Notes: a model not told the origin generated them from the sequence alone. A stretch of 64,000 nucleotides of DNA from Herbaspirillum rubrisubalbicans (GCF_003719195.1 NZ_CP024996.1:620001-684000), one strand, 5' to 3'. Shown: positions 1 to 9,022, counted from the stretch's first letter. Program-made: numbers and translations.

Positions 1-1
1 G

Positions 2-475
2 GGCTTGAGCGTGGCGCTCACGCTGCCCACGCCGGAAGGCCCGACCATCGTGCATTACGCCCATGCCGGCAAGCCCTTGCATGTGAACCTGCACGTGGGC
101 ACGGTGATGGCCCTCTCGGAGACGGCCACCGGACGCACCTATTGCGCCTATACCGACCCCGCCGCCTGGCAGGGCTTGTGGGAAGCCCAGCATCCCGGCC
201 AGTCCAGGGCGCGCCTGAAAGCCTTCCATGAAGAACTGGAGACCATTCGCAAGCGTGGCATGGAGCGCGCCGTGGACTTGCCCAGCCCGGGCGTGACCAG
301 CCTCTGTATGCCACTGCTGGAAGAGACGCAGCAATTGCTGCTGCTGGTGACGGTGATCGGTTCGAGCGGCGTGATCGATCCGGCTTGGCGCGGGTCGCTG
401 GCGCGGCAGTTGCGCGAGTGCATCGAGGCCATCGCTACCACCCTGGCGACTAAGCGCGAGGAGTGCCGCACATGA
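2..475 (+). CDS. IclR-family regulator, C-terminal part (5' end outside window)
   Basis: The reading frame is open from the first bases, so the N-terminal winged-helix domain lies upstream of the window and only about 157 residues of the effector-binding domain are visible. The segment HVGTVMALSETATGRTYCAY, followed by a late VTVIGSSGVID stretch, is typical of the IclR ligand-binding domain. Its TGA overlaps the ATG of the next gene (ATGA), and that gene is a second IclR-type protein with closely similar C-terminal motifs, so the two are probably paralogues co-translated from one transcript. The ligand and target genes cannot be told from here. Confidence 0.85.
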   Translation, partial: GLSVALTLPTPEGPTIVHYAHAGKPLHVNLHVGTVMALSETATGRTYCAYTDPAAWQGLWEAQHPGQSRARLKAFHEELETIRKRGMERAVDLPSPGVTSLCMPLLEETQQLLLLVTVIGSSGVIDPAWRGSLARQLRECIEAIATTLATKREECRT

Positions 476-1332
476 AAGCCTGCAAGGATCTGCCGCTGCC
501 GGAGGCAGCGGACCCAGAAGGCGCGCGCAGCCAGCGCGGCATCCAGTCGCTCGACAGCAGCGGCGCCTTGCTCGATGCCCTGCTGGAAGCGGCGTGCCCC
601 TTGCCGCTGGGCGACCTGGCCCGGCTGGCCGGGATGCCGGCGGCCAAGGCCTTTCCGCATCTGGTGAGTCTGCAGAAGATCGGCCTGCTCGCACGCGATG
701 CCCAGGGCAACTTCTTCCCCGGCCCGCTCAGTCTGGAGCTGGGGCTGGCGGCCTTGCAGCGCCTGTCGCCCCTGCGCGAAGCCGAGGCCGAGGTGGCCAC
801 GCTGGCCCAGGCCACCGGCTTGTCGGTGGCGCTGGCGGTGTTCGGTCCGCTGGGACCGACCGTGGTGCGCTTGGAAGAATCCTCGCGGCCGCAGCACGTG
901 AGCCTGCGCATCGGCACCGTGCTCTCGATGGTGCACACCGCCATCGGTCGCGTATGCGCCGCCTACCTGCCCGCGGACATGCTGGCCGGCGCCCTGGCCA
1001 TGGATGCGATCCGCATGGAAGGTGCGCAGCCCGACAGCGTCAGTCATCCCGATGGCAGCCTGCGCCACGACTATGCGCAACGGCTGGAGCAGGTCCGCAC
1101 CCAACGGCTGGACCAGGCGCTGGGCCGTCCGGTGCCCGGCATCAACACGTTGGCCGCGCCGGTGTTCAATCACACCGGTCAACTGGCCTTGGTGATGGCG
1201 GTCATGGGCAGCAGCGGCAGTTACGATCCTCGGTACGAGGGGGACGTGGCGCAATTGCTGCGCGCGGCAGCGCATACGGTGTCGTGGCGGCTGGGGGCTT
1301 TCGATGACACCGGCTCGGGCATCCCGGAATAA
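472..1332 (+). CDS. IclR-family transcriptional regulator
   Basis: A 286-residue protein of usual IclR length. Residues about 25-85 hold the winged helix (SLDSSGALLDALLEAACPLPLGDLARL...), and residues about 105-275 the effector domain with SLRIGTVLSMVHTAIGRV and MGSSGSYDP. I take the ATG at 472 because GAGGAG lies 8 bases upstream and the ATG overlaps the preceding stop. A GTG at 463 would add three residues. IclR proteins usually control catabolic genes. No obvious catabolic target is next to it: downstream lies a convergent sensor kinase. The regulated pathway is unknown. Confidence 0.85.
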   Translation: MKACKDLPLPEAADPEGARSQRGIQSLDSSGALLDALLEAACPLPLGDLARLAGMPAAKAFPHLVSLQKIGLLARDAQGNFFPGPLSLELGLAALQRLSPLREAEAEVATLAQATGLSVALAVFGPLGPTVVRLEESSRPQHVSLRIGTVLSMVHTAIGRVCAAYLPADMLAGALAMDAIRMEGAQPDSVSHPDGSLRHDYAQRLEQVRTQRLDQALGRPVPGINTLAAPVFNHTGQLALVMAVMGSSGSYDPRYEGDVAQLLRAAAHTVSWRLGAFDDTGSGIPE

Positions 1333-1347
1333 TCCGTCATAGCGCTC

Positions 1348-3840
1348 TCAAGCCCGCTTGCCACGGCTGTCCAGGATCGCCTGTACACGCTGGCTCAGGG
1401 TGTCCATCTTGAAGGGCTTGGTCAATACCTGCATACCGGGCTGCAGATGGCCATTGCCGAGTGCCGCGTTTTCCGCATAGCCGGTAATGAACAAGACCTG
1501 CAGCTCGGGCCGCGCCGTGCGGGCGGCATCGGCCACCTGGCGACCGTTGAGCCCGCCCGGCAAGCCCACATCGGTGATGAGCAAGTCGATCTGCGTGGCC
1601 GATTGCAGGATGCGTAGCGCCGCCGGCCCATCCTCGGCCTGCAGCGTGGTGTAGCCGGCTTCGCTCAGTACTTCGACCAGCAACAGGCGGATGGACGCTT
1701 CGTCGTCCACCACCAGCACCACTTCACCGCGACCGGCTGCGGAGGGCAGGTGGGCGGGTTCGCATTCTTCAGCCTGGGCAGCGTGCTGATGGCGCGGCAG
1801 GTAGAGCGATACCGTGCTGCCCTGGCCGAGTTCCGAATACAGCCGCACCTGTCCCCCCGACTGGCGCGCAAAGCCATAGACCATCGATAGTCCCAGCCCG
1901 GTACCTTCGCCGATGGGCTTGGTGGTGAAGAAAGGATCGAAGGCGCGGGCCATGACCTCGGGCGTCATGCCGGTGCCATTGTCGGTGACGGCGATGCAGA
2001 CATACTGGCCCACCGGCAGGTCGCGTTCCTGGGCCCATTTGTCGTCCAGCCACTTGTTGGTGGTCTCGATGGTCAGGCGTCCGCCATCGGGCATGGCGTC
2101 GCGGGCATTGATGCACAGGTTCAAGAGGGCGCTTTCCAGTTGCGGTCCATCCACGAAGGTCGGCCACAGGCCGACCGCACTGATCACTTCCAGCGTGATG
2201 GCCGGGCCGATGGTGCGACGGATCAACTCTTCCATGCCGCCGATGAGCGTATTGACGTTGGTCGGGCGCGGCGCCAGCGTCTGCCGGCGCGCAAAGGCCA
2301 GCAAGCGTTGCGTGAGCGCAGCGGCGCGTTGCGTGCTGCGTGCGGCCAGGTCGATGTAGCGCAACAGTTCCTCGGCCCGCCCCTGCACCAGGCGCACCCG
2401 CATCAGGTCCAGGCTGCCGGAAATGCCGCCCAGCAGGTTGTTGAAGTCATGCGCCAGGCCCCCGGTCAACTGACCGATGGCTTCGATCTTCTGCGAATGG
2501 CGCAGCGCCTCTTCGGTGGCCATCAATTCGCGGGTGCGGGCGCTGACTTCGGCTTCCAGCGATTCATTGATCTGGCGCAGCCGCGCTTCGCTGGCTGCCA
2601 GCGCCTGCTGGTTGCGGATGCGTTCGAAGGCCGCGCGGGTTTGCTGGCTGACTTCGCGCACGATGGCCAGTTCATTGTCGGTCCAGGTGCGCGGCACATT
2701 GCTGCTGACGTGGACGATGCCAACCAGTTCTCCCTCGTCGATGAGCGGCACGTCCATGAAGGAGGCCACGCCCAGCGCCAGGTGTTGCTGCCGCAACGCT
2801 GCCGTGCGGGCGTCGCTGGCCACATCACCCACCAGCACCACGCTGCCGCTGCGCACGGCCTGCGCCAGGCGCCGTTGGTCGTGCAGGTCCAGCGGGGTGT
2901 AAGCCGCTACGGCATCGAGGCTGCCGTGGAAGCTCCACTGTCCCAGTTGCTCCACCTGTTGCTGCGGCCCCAGCGTCTTGTAGCTGACCCAGCGCGCCGT
3001 GAGGGCCTCGCCGATGACGTGGGCTGCCGCAGTGGCGATGGCCTCCAGCGATTCAGCGGCACGGACCGCCTCGGCCAGGCGGAACAGGGCGTGCTGTCGC
3101 GCTTCGCTGTTCTTGCGTTCGGTCACGTCGCGGGTGGTGCCGGCGACCGCCTCGACTTCGCCATCGGGGCCGAGCACCGGGAAGATGATGTAGTCATAGA
3201 TGCGCCGGCCGAAGGTGCCGTTGAAGGGCACGTCGCCCCGCACCGGCCGCTTGGTGGCGCGCACCTGTTCGATCTCGCGACTGTGCATCTCGGCGTGCCA
3301 GGGCTCGTAGCCCAGCTCCAGGCACGTCTTGCCGATGGCTTCGTCCCAGGTCTTGCCCCACATCTGCAGCAGCACCCGGTTGGCATAGGTGAAGCGGTGT
3401 TGCAGATCCCAGGCGTAGGCCAGGTCGGGCGTGGTGGAGAGGAAGGTTTCGTAGAAGCGGCGGCGCTGCTCGGAGGCGCGCGTGAGACCCGCCACCTCGG
3501 CCCGCAGGCTCACCGACAGCCCCTGGGTGCTGGCATAGCAGATCACCTCGTAGGCGTAGGGCTGACCGGGGGGCAGGTAGCGGCATTGCCGGCTTTGACC
3601 ATCGGCCAGGGTGGCGCGCATGGATTCTTCCAGCGCGCTGCCGGCCAGCGCCGGGCACGCTTGCCACACGGATTGGCCCGCTGCTGCGTGGCTGGCCTGT
3701 AGCAGCACCTGGGCTACCTCATCCAGGTAGAGCAGGCGCCATTGCGCATCGAGAGCGAGGAAAGCCGCCGGCAAGGCGACGGCGCTACCCGGCCCGGCGA
3801 ATGGTCGCATGGGCGGGGCGCTGGGAGAAAGCTTGGACAT
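1348..3840 (-). CDS. Hybrid sensor histidine kinase (PAS-PAS-GAF-HisKA-HATPase-receiver)
   Basis: An 830-residue cytoplasmic-type kinase without clear membrane segments. Order: weak PAS (about 20-115), PAS (about 130-240), GAF (about 265-410), a short coiled coil, then HisKA with phospho-acceptor His464 in GLAHDFNNLLG. The ATPase domain has an N-box near residue 574 (NLCINARDAMPDGG), a G1 box at 620 (DNGTGM) and GEGTGLGLSM. A C-terminal receiver carries Asp757 in LLITDVGLPGG and a late Lys in LTKPF. I start at MSKLS, preceded by AAGGTG, rather than at an upstream in-frame ATG with no ribosome site. It probably autophosphorylates on an intracellular signal and relays to its own receiver. The output partner is not adjacent. 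Confidence 0.85.
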   Translation of the reverse strand: MSKLSPSAPPMRPFAGPGSAVALPAAFLALDAQWRLLYLDEVAQVLLQASHAAAGQSVWQACPALAGSALEESMRATLADGQSRQCRYLPPGQPYAYEVICYASTQGLSVSLRAEVAGLTRASEQRRRFYETFLSTTPDLAYAWDLQHRFTYANRVLLQMWGKTWDEAIGKTCLELGYEPWHAEMHSREIEQVRATKRPVRGDVPFNGTFGRRIYDYIIFPVLGPDGEVEAVAGTTRDVTERKNSEARQHALFRLAEAVRAAESLEAIATAAAHVIGEALTARWVSYKTLGPQQQVEQLGQWSFHGSLDAVAAYTPLDLHDQRRLAQAVRSGSVVLVGDVASDARTAALRQQHLALGVASFMDVPLIDEGELVGIVHVSSNVPRTWTDNELAIVREVSQQTRAAFERIRNQQALAASEARLRQINESLEAEVSARTRELMATEEALRHSQKIEAIGQLTGGLAHDFNNLLGGISGSLDLMRVRLVQGRAEELLRYIDLAARSTQRAAALTQRLLAFARRQTLAPRPTNVNTLIGGMEELIRRTIGPAITLEVISAVGLWPTFVDGPQLESALLNLCINARDAMPDGGRLTIETTNKWLDDKWAQERDLPVGQYVCIAVTDNGTGMTPEVMARAFDPFFTTKPIGEGTGLGLSMVYGFARQSGGQVRLYSELGQGSTVSLYLPRHQHAAQAEECEPAHLPSAAGRGEVVLVVDDEASIRLLLVEVLSEAGYTTLQAEDGPAALRILQSATQIDLLITDVGLPGGLNGRQVADAARTARPELQVLFITGYAENAALGNGHLQPGMQVLTKPFKMDTLSQRVQAILDSRGKRA

Positions 3841-4153
3841 GGCGCACCTTGATTGCTGGTTACGCCAGATTGTAGATGAGCCTTTTCTCTGCGGCTGTAG
3901 GACAAGCAGCCGACTTGCTGCGTTGGCCCGCAAAACGCATCAAAAGTCTGCCGCGTTTTCCGCGACCCGCATCAAGCCTTGCCAGGCGGCATCGTTTTGC
4001 GCCGGAAAGCGGCATTCCATCAGGCTTTTCCTGACTTTGACCAGGCTCCTGCACCGCTATAATGAGGCCGGGTTACCAGCACACCATGGCGGCTCACCAC
4101 CCCAGCAAGACCGAGCTGGCATGGCGCACTCCCGAACAAGTACAGGGCACAGG

Positions 4154-6115
4154 ATGGCTCCTTCCGCATTGATGAGCATGGTGCGCCGCTATTGGCGCGT
4201 GAACGTCGACCAGCCTGAATTGCTGATCGCGCAGTACCGGGCATTTGCCGGCAAGATGCCCATGATGTACCTGATCCTGCTCATCAATACCTGGGGTCTG
4301 GCCTATACCTACCTGGGTCTGGTCCCACTCTGGCTGGGGCTGTATTTCCCGGTGCTGCTCACGGTGCTATGCGTGATCCGCATCAGTTTCTGGTGGCGCG
4401 GTCGCCACGTCGATCCTACCCCCGGCATGGCCGCCGCCGCCTTGAAGCGCACCAATCTGTTGGCGCCACCGATTGCCTTGAGTTTCTCGCTATGGTCGGT
4501 ACTGCTGTTTCCCTACGGCGATAGTTATGCCCAGGCCCACGTGGCGTTCTACATGGGCATCACCGTCATCTGCTGCATCTTCTGCCTGATGTACCTGCGC
4601 TCGGCGGCCTTGTCGGTGGCGCTGATCGTCAATGGCATCTTTACCCTGTTTTTCCTGGCCACCCACATTCCAACTTTCGTGGCCGCGGCTATGAACGTGG
4701 TGTTGGTGACCCTGGGGATGTTGGCCATCGTCAATAGTCATTACAACGACTTCAGGCGTCTCATCGATGCCCAGGTCAAGACCACGCTCCTGGGTAATGA
4801 GAACCTGCGATTGGCCAACCTGGATTCGCTGACGCAGATTCCCAACCGCCGCAAATTCTTCGCCCAGCTCGACCAGATCTGCAGCCGCGCCACCGCCAAC
4901 GGCCAGCGCTTTGCGGTCGCCATCCTGGACCTGGATGGCTTCAAGGCCGTCAACGATCTCTATGGGCATACCCATGGCGACCAGTTGCTGGTCGAAGTGG
5001 GGCAGCGACTCTCGGCGCTATGCGGCGAAGAGTACCTGCACCTGGCGCGCCTGGGGGGCGATGAATTTGCCATCATCATCGACGCCGGCCAGAGCGACGA
5101 TGTCTTGCAGCAGTTTGGCGCACGCATCTGCGATGCCCTGCGTCGGCCCTTCGTGCTGTACAAGGCGACGGTGCAGATTGCGGCCTCGGTGGGGGTGGCC
5201 ACCTTTCCCGACATGGCCGTCGATGCCAGTTCGCTCTATGAGCACGCCGACTATGCGCTGTACCAGGGCAAGCGCGAACGGCGCGGTACCGTCACGCTCT
5301 TTTCCGCGCAGGACAAGGCCCAGATCCAGCGTAATGCCAACGTCGAACAAGCCTTGCGACGGGCTGACTTCGAGCGTGAATTATCGGTGGTCTTCCAGCC
5401 CATCGTGCGTCTGGACGACTGCCAGCCGGTCGCCTTCGAAGCCTTGGCGCGCTGGCACAGTGCCACCAAGGGCGTGGTGGCGCCGATGGAATTCATCCCG
5501 GCTGCCGAACGCATGGGCATCATCAACCAGTTGAGCGTGACGCTGTTGAAGAAGGCGCTGCAGGCCGCAGCCGCCTGGCCCCCCGACATGCGCCTATCCT
5601 TCAATCTTTCGGCCAATGACATCAACACCAGTGAAGGCATGAGCGAGATCGTCAAGGTCATCACCGGCTCGGGTTTCTGTGCTTCGCGCCTGGATCTGGA
5701 AATCACCGAAACGGCGGTGCTGCAGGATCTGGAAAAATCACGCCAGTTGGTCACCTCCCTGCGCCAGCTCGGCTGTGGCATCACGCTCGACGACTTCGGC
5801 ACCGGCTATGCCAGCTTGAGCCATCTGCACGCGCTGCCGCTGACCCGCATCAAGATCGACAAGAGCTTCGTGGCCGACATCGAACATGATGCCGTGAGCC
5901 ACAAGATCATCAAGTCCCTGCTGGCCCTGAGCCATGACATGCAACTGGCCTGTGTGGTGGAAGGGGTGGAAACGCCCCAGCATCTGCAAAGCCTGCGCGA
6001 ACTGGGGGCGGTCTACGGTCAGGGCTATCTGTTCTCGGTGCCGCTGGCCGCCGAGCAGGTCCAGTCCTGGCTGGAGCGCCAGGGTCAGTGCGGCTGTATG
6101 GGCCTTACTGCCTAG
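4154..6115 (+). CDS. Membrane GGDEF-EAL protein (c-di-GMP turnover)
   Basis: About 653 residues. The N-terminal 200 contain roughly six hydrophobic segments (for example MMYLILLINTWGLAYTYLGL and the stretch after it). Next comes a GGDEF domain with an intact LGGDEFAIII motif and an EAL domain with intact FEALARW, DDFGTGYASLSH and VVEGVET. Both diguanylate cyclase and phosphodiesterase motifs look catalytically complete, so the direction of activity cannot be predicted. The start is uncertain: ATGs at 4121, 4154 and 4172 are in frame and none has a strong ribosome site. It is divergent from the hybrid kinase. Its TAG shares the palindrome CTAG with the stop of the convergent small gene. Confidence 0.85.
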   Translation: MAPSALMSMVRRYWRVNVDQPELLIAQYRAFAGKMPMMYLILLINTWGLAYTYLGLVPLWLGLYFPVLLTVLCVIRISFWWRGRHVDPTPGMAAAALKRTNLLAPPIALSFSLWSVLLFPYGDSYAQAHVAFYMGITVICCIFCLMYLRSAALSVALIVNGIFTLFFLATHIPTFVAAAMNVVLVTLGMLAIVNSHYNDFRRLIDAQVKTTLLGNENLRLANLDSLTQIPNRRKFFAQLDQICSRATANGQRFAVAILDLDGFKAVNDLYGHTHGDQLLVEVGQRLSALCGEEYLHLARLGGDEFAIIIDAGQSDDVLQQFGARICDALRRPFVLYKATVQIAASVGVATFPDMAVDASSLYEHADYALYQGKRERRGTVTLFSAQDKAQIQRNANVEQALRRADFERELSVVFQPIVRLDDCQPVAFEALARWHSATKGVVAPMEFIPAAERMGIINQLSVTLLKKALQAAAAWPPDMRLSFNLSANDINTSEGMSEIVKVITGSGFCASRLDLEITETAVLQDLEKSRQLVTSLRQLGCGITLDDFGTGYASLSHLHALPLTRIKIDKSFVADIEHDAVSHKIIKSLLALSHDMQLACVVEGVETPQHLQSLRELGAVYGQGYLFSVPLAAEQVQSWLERQGQCGCMGLTA

Positions 6116-6345
6116 GCCTTGCGCCCATGGCGCGCGGCATTGAAGTCCATGCCGCTGGAGGGGCCGGCCTCATCATCCATCACCCGCAACTCCAGTTGCT
6201 CGGCTGCCAGGCCCCGCTCGCGCAGGGCATCGTAGGCTTGCTGGGCGGCCACCAGGGTGGGGAAGGGGTAGGCCGCTACCGCCGGCTGCGGCGTATTTTC
6301 CATTCCACTTTTTGTCCCATTGGTCCCATTCATCCCATTCATCAT
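6112..6345 (-). CDS. Small hypothetical protein, coupled to yciE-like gene
   Basis: A protein of about 77 residues with no family I recognise. The N-terminus is a short Asn-Gly-Met repeat (MMNGMNGTNGTKSG), matching a near-repeat of ATGGGA/ATGGGACC in the DNA. The remainder (FPTLVAAQQAYDALRERGLAAEQLELRV) resembles small bacterial proteins with a spore-coat/FAD-like helix and strand, but I would not name a fold. AAGGTG lies 6-7 bases before the ATG, and the ATG overlaps the TGA of the upstream gene, so translation is likely coupled. It sits last in the stress cluster. Confidence 0.6.
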   Translation of the reverse strand: MMNGMNGTNGTKSGMENTPQPAVAAYPFPTLVAAQQAYDALRERGLAAEQLELRVMDDEAGPSSGMDFNAARHGRKA

Positions 6346-6857
6346 CACACCTTGGCCGCTTGACCGGGCGTAGCCGAGCGCACCAGGAAGTCGCGCGTGA
6401 CGGTGGGCAGGTGGTTGAGCATCCAGCTGCTCATGGCTTTTTCCTGTTCCAGGATGGCGCTGCAGATGCGTTCGGTTTCGCTGTCGCCGGCTTCTCGAGC
6501 GGCGGCGATGAGCGAGGTGTAGCAGGCGATCTCCAGGTTCTCGAACACATAGCCGGCGATGGCACCCTTGACCACTTCATCGTGCTGGGTCATGCCGCCC
6601 GCAGCCTGGGCAAAGGCCGTCATGCGCGCCGCCATGTCCTTGAGCAGGGAGGCGCTGCCATTCAAACGCTTGATGCAGGCTTCCACCTGTTGCTGCTGGC
6701 CCAGGGTCTCCTGCAGGTGCGATTCCAGGCGCGCTTTCAGTTCGGGATAGTGATCGATGCGGTTGGCTTGCGCCTTGAGCATCTGTTCGGCTTGCTGTTC
6801 CATGGCATGGGCATCCTTGAGCCAGGCCAGCAGGTTTTCGTTGACGTCGGTAGTCAT
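6345..6857 (-). CDS. yciE: YciE/YciF-family ferritin-like protein (DUF892)
   Basis: A 170-residue all-helical protein. The helices carry regularly spaced Glu/His expected of the DUF892 ferritin-like fold: NLLAWLKDAHAMEQQAEQML, ESHLQETLGQQQQVE, FENLEIACYTSLIAAARE. Strong ribosome site AAGGAG precedes the ATG. Family members are general-stress proteins whose biochemical role is poorly defined. It follows the manganese catalase and precedes a coupled small gene. In Salmonella the yciGFE-katN genes form a stationary-phase operon, and this cluster looks like a rearranged version of it. Confidence 0.8.
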   Translation of the reverse strand: MTTDVNENLLAWLKDAHAMEQQAEQMLKAQANRIDHYPELKARLESHLQETLGQQQQVEACIKRLNGSASLLKDMAARMTAFAQAAGGMTQHDEVVKGAIAGYVFENLEIACYTSLIAAAREAGDSETERICSAILEQEKAMSSWMLNHLPTVTRDFLVRSATPGQAAKV

Positions 6858-6935
6858 GCGATTCTCCTTGTGATTCTGGTAGAGGCCTGGCCCGTCACGT
6901 AGGGCTACGCGGGGCCAGGGAAGGCAGGGTCGACC

Positions 6936-7838
6936 TCAGGGTTGCTTGGCCTTGAGGTTCATCTCGGGATCGGCCGAGCCGATCTCGGCCCCGGTCAGCG
7001 GTTCGCCATCTTGGGCCGAGGCGGTGCGGGCGGCCATCTGGTCCAGCACGGCCTGCTCATCGGCGCTCAGTTCCACGCTGGCCTGGCCATCGCCGCCATC
7101 GACCGGAGTGAGGGCATCGGCGCCATCCAGGCGTTCCCATTGCTGGCCGTCATTCCAGGGGCCGGTCTGTTCGCCCACGCCTTGCGAGAGATTGACGTAG
7201 ACCTTGGAGAAGTGCGGATCGCCAGGCAGCTTTCCCGGCGGGAAATTGGGGCGGATCGCATAGAGCGCCTTCTCGAACGACTTCTGGTGCGCGATCTCGC
7301 GCGTCATCAGGAAGCCCAGCGCTTCCTTCACCCCGGGGTCGTCGGTGAGGTTGATGAGGCGTTCATAGACGATCTTGGCGCGGGCTTCGGCGGCGATGTT
7401 GGAGCGCAGGTCGGCGGTGGGTTCGCCGATGGTGTCGACGTAGGCTGCGCTCCAGGGAACGCCGGCCGAATTGACCAGCGGTGCGCCGGCGCCGTAGAGC
7501 ACTTGCGTGACGTGGCTGTCGTTGCCGGCACCGGTGATTTCCTTGTAGAGCAGGCCTTCTTCTTCCACGCCTTCGGCCAGCTTGCCCTTGGCGCCCTTGT
7601 TGAGCATGACCACGATATTGCCGATCACTTCCAGGTGGCTCAATTCTTCGGTGGCGATATCGAAGAGCATGTCCTTGCGCCCGGGATCATCCTCGGCAAT
7701 GGCTTGGGTGAAGTAGCGACAAGCGGCGGCCAGTTCGCCTTGCGGGCCGCCGAACTGTTCCAGCATCAGGTTGGCCAGCCCGGGATTGGGGCCGGCGACG
7801 CGTACCGTGTATTGCAGGCGTTTGTTGTGGGCAAACAT
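6936..7838 (-). CDS. katN: Manganese catalase
   Basis: A 300-residue non-heme catalase, usual length for the family, converting hydrogen peroxide to water and oxygen at a dimanganese site. Visible features are the N-terminal MFAHNKRLQYTVRV, ferritin-like helices with likely metal ligands in ATEELSHLEVIGNIV and in NIAAEARAKIVYERL, and REIAHQKSFEKALYAI with a conserved His. I start at MFAHN because AAGGAG lies 6 bases upstream. The longer frame upstream is low-complexity and unlikely. The C-terminus is rich in Asp/Gly/Gln, as is usual. It belongs to the same stress cluster as the YciG- and YciE-type genes. Confidence 0.92.
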   Translation of the reverse strand: MFAHNKRLQYTVRVAGPNPGLANLMLEQFGGPQGELAAACRYFTQAIAEDDPGRKDMLFDIATEELSHLEVIGNIVVMLNKGAKGKLAEGVEEEGLLYKEITGAGNDSHVTQVLYGAGAPLVNSAGVPWSAAYVDTIGEPTADLRSNIAAEARAKIVYERLINLTDDPGVKEALGFLMTREIAHQKSFEKALYAIRPNFPPGKLPGDPHFSKVYVNLSQGVGEQTGPWNDGQQWERLDGADALTPVDGGDGQASVELSADEQAVLDQMAARTASAQDGEPLTGAEIGSADPEMNLKAKQP

Positions 7839-8024
7839 ATCGGTCTCCTTGTGGGGGCGGGTGAAGTGAAGGAAAAGGCAAGCCATGCCCGGCGCACGAG
7901 CTGCGCCACGTGGGCTTGGTGCGATCAACTGAAGTTTCATGCTAGGAGGGAAGTGCTCTGCCATACCATCGGCAGCAGCGGAAATTGCGCGGTGATCGGT
8001 GACGCTCAAGCGTGTCGGACATCC

Positions 8025-8213
8025 TTAGCGCGACAAGGCGTGCACTGTGCGCAATGGCCGTGACCGTCGGACGACGACAGGGTAGAGATTCAGTGTTAGT
8101 CCGATGGGAGCCGCGCGGGCCAGTCGCGGCAGGGCGCGGGTGAGCTGCTTTTCGGCGCTGTAGACGTCGGAGAGGCTATGGATGAAGAGGTCTTTCAAGG
8201 TCTTGACGGTCAT
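8025..8213 (-). pseudogene. yciF: Truncated YciF-type (DUF892) gene remnant
   Basis: The first 35 codons read MTVKTLKDLFIHSLSDVYSA then EKQLTRALPRLARAA, which is the N-terminus of the roughly 165-residue YciF family. After that the similarity stops abruptly, and the frame runs on for 27 unrelated residues to a stop. The ribosome site AGGAGATC and ATG are still intact. I find no continuation of YciF in the other frames between here and the catalase start, so the rest seems deleted and not merely frameshifted. The position between a YciG-type and a catalase gene is where yciF would be expected. A short peptide could still be made. Confidence 0.75.
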
Positions 8214-8272
8214 GCTGATCTCCTGGAAATGAAATGAGTTCTAGGCAGTGGCGAAGGTTGCGGCGGCAGGCA

Positions 8273-8300
8273 ATCAAAAAGGGCCCCGCAGGGCCCTCTG
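8273..8300 (-). terminator. Rho-independent terminator after yciG-like gene
   Basis: On the minus strand a 7-bp stem (AGGGCCC / GGGCCCT, arms 8280-8286 and 8291-8297) with a 4-base loop is followed by a run of T. It directly follows the stop of the KGG-repeat gene and would separate it from the yciF remnant and catalase. Confidence 0.7.
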
Positions 8301-8322
8301 CCAACACACGGGGTGCCAGGTA

Positions 8323-8535
8323 TTAGCGGTTGTTGCCGCTATTGCCCTGGTTGCCGCCATGGCTGTTCTGCCCGCCCTTGCGGCCGGCTTCACGGGCTTC
8401 TTCGGACGTGAACTCGTGGGCCGTGCCCTTTTCGTGAGCGGCCTTGCCGCCCTGGCTGGCGATTTCGCGCTGCTTGTTTTCATCCATCGAAGCGAAGCCG
8501 CGGTTGCTGGTCGAGCCTTGGTTCTGGTTTGCCAT
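8323..8535 (-). CDS. yciG: KGG-repeat stress protein (YciG type)
   Basis: A 70-residue, very hydrophilic protein. The KGG-type repeats are visible as REIASQGGKAAHEKG and EEAREAGRKGGQNSHG, in the Con-10/KGG family that includes E. coli YciG. Low complexity, Gly/Asn-rich ends and no hydrophobic core suggest an intrinsically disordered general-stress protein. AAGGAG lies 8 bases before the chosen ATG. An upstream in-frame ATG (9 codons earlier) has no ribosome site. It heads the yciG - yciF remnant - katN - yciE cluster, but a hairpin terminator right after it suggests it is mainly expressed alone. Confidence 0.85.
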   Translation of the reverse strand: MANQNQGSTSNRGFASMDENKQREIASQGGKAAHEKGTAHEFTSEEAREAGRKGGQNSHGGNQGNSGNNR

Positions 8536-8791
8536 GGTGTATCTCCTTTTGAAGGTGAACAATTGCGCAGGGCTTGATCTGCCCTACGAGTCCTCATCTT
8601 AGGGAGGGCCGCATGTTAGCGATATCAGCGTAGCGCTCAACGAGGAGGTGAGACGTGCTGTCAGCGATGCCAGCATCCGTGAAGAAGAGCCTGAGCGCGA
8701 CGGAACGAATCGGCGGCCAGGCACTCAATGGCTTGTTCACCGTCACGCCAGCGTGACCGGCATAGCTAGCGAGCACAACAGGGACAGCATA

Positions 8792-9022
8792 ATGAAGAAG
8801 AAAGAAGCGCTGATTGAATCCGTGAACCGGCTCAAGGCCTCGCATGAACAGGCCGCCGGCATCCTGCAAGCCATCGTGCACGACGTGGTGCGGGTCAGCA
8901 AAGGCGGCAGCAACCTGCCCGAGCGCCGCGACTTTCGTCGTTATCGACGGGCAATCAAGGAATTGAAATTGCAGTGCCTGCAGGTGGAAATGATATTGGC
9001 TGAATTCGGCCGGGAGGAGTGA
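8792..9022 (+). CDS. Small hypothetical helical protein
   Basis: A 76-residue, charged, predicted helical protein beginning MKKKEALIESVNRLKASHEQ. I do not recognise a family. The frame continues upstream, but the ATG at 8792 fits a weak AGGGAC site and the upstream part is low-complexity. It is divergent from the YciG-type gene and precedes the alcohol dehydrogenase. It may be another stress-associated small protein by context only. Confidence 0.5.
   Translation: MKKKEALIESVNRLKASHEQAAGILQAIVHDVVRVSKGGSNLPERRDFRRYRRAIKELKLQCLQVEMILAEFGREE

Noticed and set aside
2140..3702. Long plus-strand frame opposite the hybrid kinase
   Set aside because: It is a GC-rich antisense shadow of the kinase gene, with repetitive Ala/Gly/Arg/His composition and no recognisable domain.
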